Positions 61,700 to 64,000 of a stretch of DNA of 64,000 nucleotides are shown one piece after another; within the stretch, counting starts at the first letter, position 1, and the number at the start of each line of letters is the position of its first letter. The notes below the pieces were generated by a model. It saw only the letters and a program-made list of their open reading frames with translations, did not search any database and was not told the origin of the DNA. Both the position numbers and the translations under genes were made by a program. The stretch comes from Valencia hispanica (Eukaryota; Chordata; Actinopteri; Cyprinodontiformes; Valenciidae): NCBI GenBank assembly GCA_963556495.2, contig OY747701.1:39468501-39532500 (forward strand), in the 5' to 3' direction.

Positions 61700-62195
61700 A
61701 TTCTGATAAAGATACGTCTTTAATTTACTTGCGTTGCATTGGACCACTCTCAGCCATCTTCTGGGGTCCAATTTCACATTCAAGGACCATAATAGCAAAT
61801 GGAGGCCTTGTTGTGGGTCTTTCTCACAATTACAATGTAATGAATAAAAAGATAATGAGCACATATGTAGAATGTAAATAAATAATGCATATCTGGTGTA
61901 TTATTTGGTGTTTCATTGGATGGTGATGACCAGGTGCATTTAAAACTCATACACTTTCGTTCTGTCTCTTTCAAGGAGATGTTCCAAAAAGCTTATAAAT
62001 ATGGATTGTTTAGGGTTTAAAATCCAGAGCAGCTGCTCACAAAGGCCCATATATAGTCTCTCATAATACTAATAATTTCTAATATATTATATCTAATAAT
62101 TTTCACGGTCTGAGCCCTTATACATTTCGCCCAGTTACTGCCACAAACTGCATTTTATTGGGGTTTAATGTACTAGATCAACATAAAGTAGTGCA
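61700..62195 (+). other. tspan15 intron 7, nothing recognised
   Basis: AT-rich sequence without a supported feature. Confidence 0.4.
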
Positions 62196-62198
62196 TAA

Positions 62199-64000
62199 AT
62201 TCAATTCAGTTTATTTATATAGCGCCAATTCACAACAGATGTCATCTCAAGGCACTTAACAAGAAGTCATTTCAATACATTTATACAAACATTCCAATCA
62301 GTTAAAGAATTTCCTATTTAAGGAATCCCAGCAGATTGCGTCAGTCATTGGCGTGAGGTTGGGCCCCATTGATGCAGACTTTCCAACCACAGCAATCCTT
62401 CAGCAATCCCTCATACCGAGTAAGCATGTAGCGACGGTGGAGAGGAAAAACTCCCTTTTAACAAGAAGAAACCTCCAACAGAACCAGGCTCAGTAGGAGC
62501 AGCCATCTGCCACGGCCGTCTGGGGGTTTGAGAAGACAGAGCAGAGACACAGAAGGAACAGAAGATCTGATATAAGAGAACTTTCTATGTTACAGAAAGT
62601 AAAAAGTTAATAACAGGACACGGTGGATGTTCAGTTACTGGGAGGATCCTCCCAGTCGATGCCCCCCGTCCAACAGGGCATTGCAGCCAAGCAGGATACC
62701 AGACCAGGTATATCTTCTATGGAGAGAAAAACACTGAGAGAAAACAAAGTTAACAGTCGAAATAACAGAATGTACTGTAATACAACTGGAGAGTCGTAGG
62801 AGAAAAGGAAGTAGCAGAGTGAAGAAAATTGGTAAGTCTGTCCTCCAGCAGTCTAAGCCTATAGCAGCATAACTACAGAGATAGCTCAGGATGACCTTAG
62901 CCACTCTAACTATAAGCTTTATCAAAAAGGAAAGTTTTAAGCCTGGCCTTAAAAGTAAACAGGGTGTCTGCCTCACGGACTAAAGCTGGGAGCTGGTTCC
63001 ACAGGAGAGGAGCCTGATAACTAAAAGATCTGCCTCCCATTCTACTTTTAGAAATCCTAGGAATTACAAGTAAACCTGCAGTCTGAGAGCGAAGTGCTCT
63101 GTTAGGAACATAAGGAACAATTAGATCTCTGATGTATGATGGAGCTTGATTATTAAGGGCTTTGTATGTAAGAAGAAGGATCTTAAATTCTATTCTGGAT
63201 TTAACAGGGAGCCAATGAAGGGAAGCTAAAACAGGAGAAATGTGATCTCTCTTTTTAATATTCATCAGAACTCTTGCTGCCGCATTTTGGATCAACTGAA
63301 GGCTTTTAATGGCATTTTGTGGACTTCCTGATAGTAAAGAATTACAGTAGTCCAGCCTTGAGGTAACAAATGCATGGACTAGTTTCTCAGCATCACTCCT
63401 GGACAGGATGTTTCTAATTTTAGCAATATTCCGGAGGTGAAAGAAAGAAATCCTAGAAACCTGTTTAATATGGGATTTAAATGTCAAGTCTCGGTCAAAA
63501 ATAACGCCGAGGTTCTTTACGTTATTACTGGGGGCCAATTTAATGCCATCCAGATGAACTGATTGATTAAGAAGTTTCTGTTTAAGAACTTCTGGTCCAA
63601 AGACAGCAACTTCTGTTTTGTCAGAATTTAAAAGCAAAAGGTTTAGGGTCATCCATGTTTTTATGTCTTCCAGACATGCCTGTAATCTAACTTACTGACT
63701 GGGTTCATCAGGATTTATGGATAAATATAGTTGTGTATCATCGGCATAGCTGTGGAAATTTATCCCATGCTGTCTAATGATTCTACCAATTAGGAGCATA
63801 TTTATGGTGAACAGAATTGGTCCAAGCACAGAACCCTGTGGAACTCCACAATTAACCCTTGAGAGTGAAGAAGATTTATCATTTAGATGAACAAACTGGA
63901 ATCTATCAGACAAATATGATTTAAACCAGCCTAGTGCTGTTCCTTTGATCCCTGCAACATGTTCAAGCCTTTCTAAGAGAATATTATGATCGACTGTGTC
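62199..64000 (-). mobile_element. L2/CR1-type LINE, 3' part with reverse transcriptase (runs off window)
   Basis: The 3' end is at about 62199 (tcaattcagtttatttatat, agcgccaattcacaac in + reading). On the - strand the reverse transcriptase runs from the window edge to 62906: DRFQFVHL, CGVPQGSVLGPILF, then the catalytic HSYADDTQLYLS, then DKTEVAVFGPE, LGVIFDRDLTFKSHI, LDYCNSLLSG, LHWLPVKSRIEFKILLLTYK and a natural end at KTFLFDKAYS. Only one in-frame stop (TAA at 63692-63694) interrupts it in the window. The 3' UTR is about 700 bp. The same LINE type left the rearranged copy at 6235-6875. Confidence 0.88.

Noticed and set aside
61155..64000. Last tspan15 exon
   Set aside because: I looked for a segment continuing the fourth membrane segment after an acceptor and found none; the right part is an antisense LINE.

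Overview
The window is vertebrate nuclear DNA, almost certainly from a teleost fish. It is AT-rich, genes are split by long introns with GT/AG borders, and it is full of typical fish repeats: Tc1-like, hAT, Tigger-like and TTAA-site DNA transposons, L2/CR1-type LINEs, a poly(A)-tailed LINE, and long (TA)n and (GT)n tracts. I cannot name the species.

The one well-supported host gene is tspan15 (tetraspanin-15) on the + strand. Seven coding exons lie at 11079-11168, 25749-25934, 36468-36542, 38399-38494, 57915-58031, 60568-60618 and 61038-61154. They join in phase 0 into 244 codons covering transmembrane segments 1-3, the whole large extracellular loop with the eight cysteines of the ADAM10-binding TspanC8 group, and the start of transmembrane segment 4. 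The last roughly 50 codons are not in the window and should lie beyond 64000.

At the left edge, on the - strand, is a short coding exon (222-356) that resembles the N-terminus of a tachykinin receptor, probably tacr2. The head-to-head order tacr2-tspan15 is also found in the human genome as I recall it. Between the two is a weakly supported two-exon + strand gene candidate (1375-1516 and 4556-4596).

Nearly everything else is intronic or intergenic repeat. 1.9-3.4 kb: (TA)n tracts around a poly(A) retroelement. 3.8-4.3 kb: an internally deleted THAP/P-element-type transposase remnant. 5.6-6.9 kb: hairpin elements and a LINE copy with an inverted 5' part. 14.5-20.1 kb: SINE-like, Tc1-like, Tigger-like and TTAA-flanked elements in intron 1. 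29.5-32.2 kb: an L2-type LINE broken by the poly(A) element. 34.5-35.9 kb: a hAT element with a BED-finger transposase remnant. 38.7-39.3 kb: a hAT element with a perfect 8-bp duplication. 42.3-42.7 kb: a probable solo LTR. 44.5-49.0 kb: Tc1-like elements, one split by another transposon. 53.9-54.3 kb: an integrase-like fragment with copied inverted filler. 62.2-64.0 kb: a LINE with a nearly intact reverse transcriptase.

There is no CRISPR array, operon or bacterial feature. I found no convincing undescribed system; the most interesting signals are the transposon rearrangements and nested insertions.
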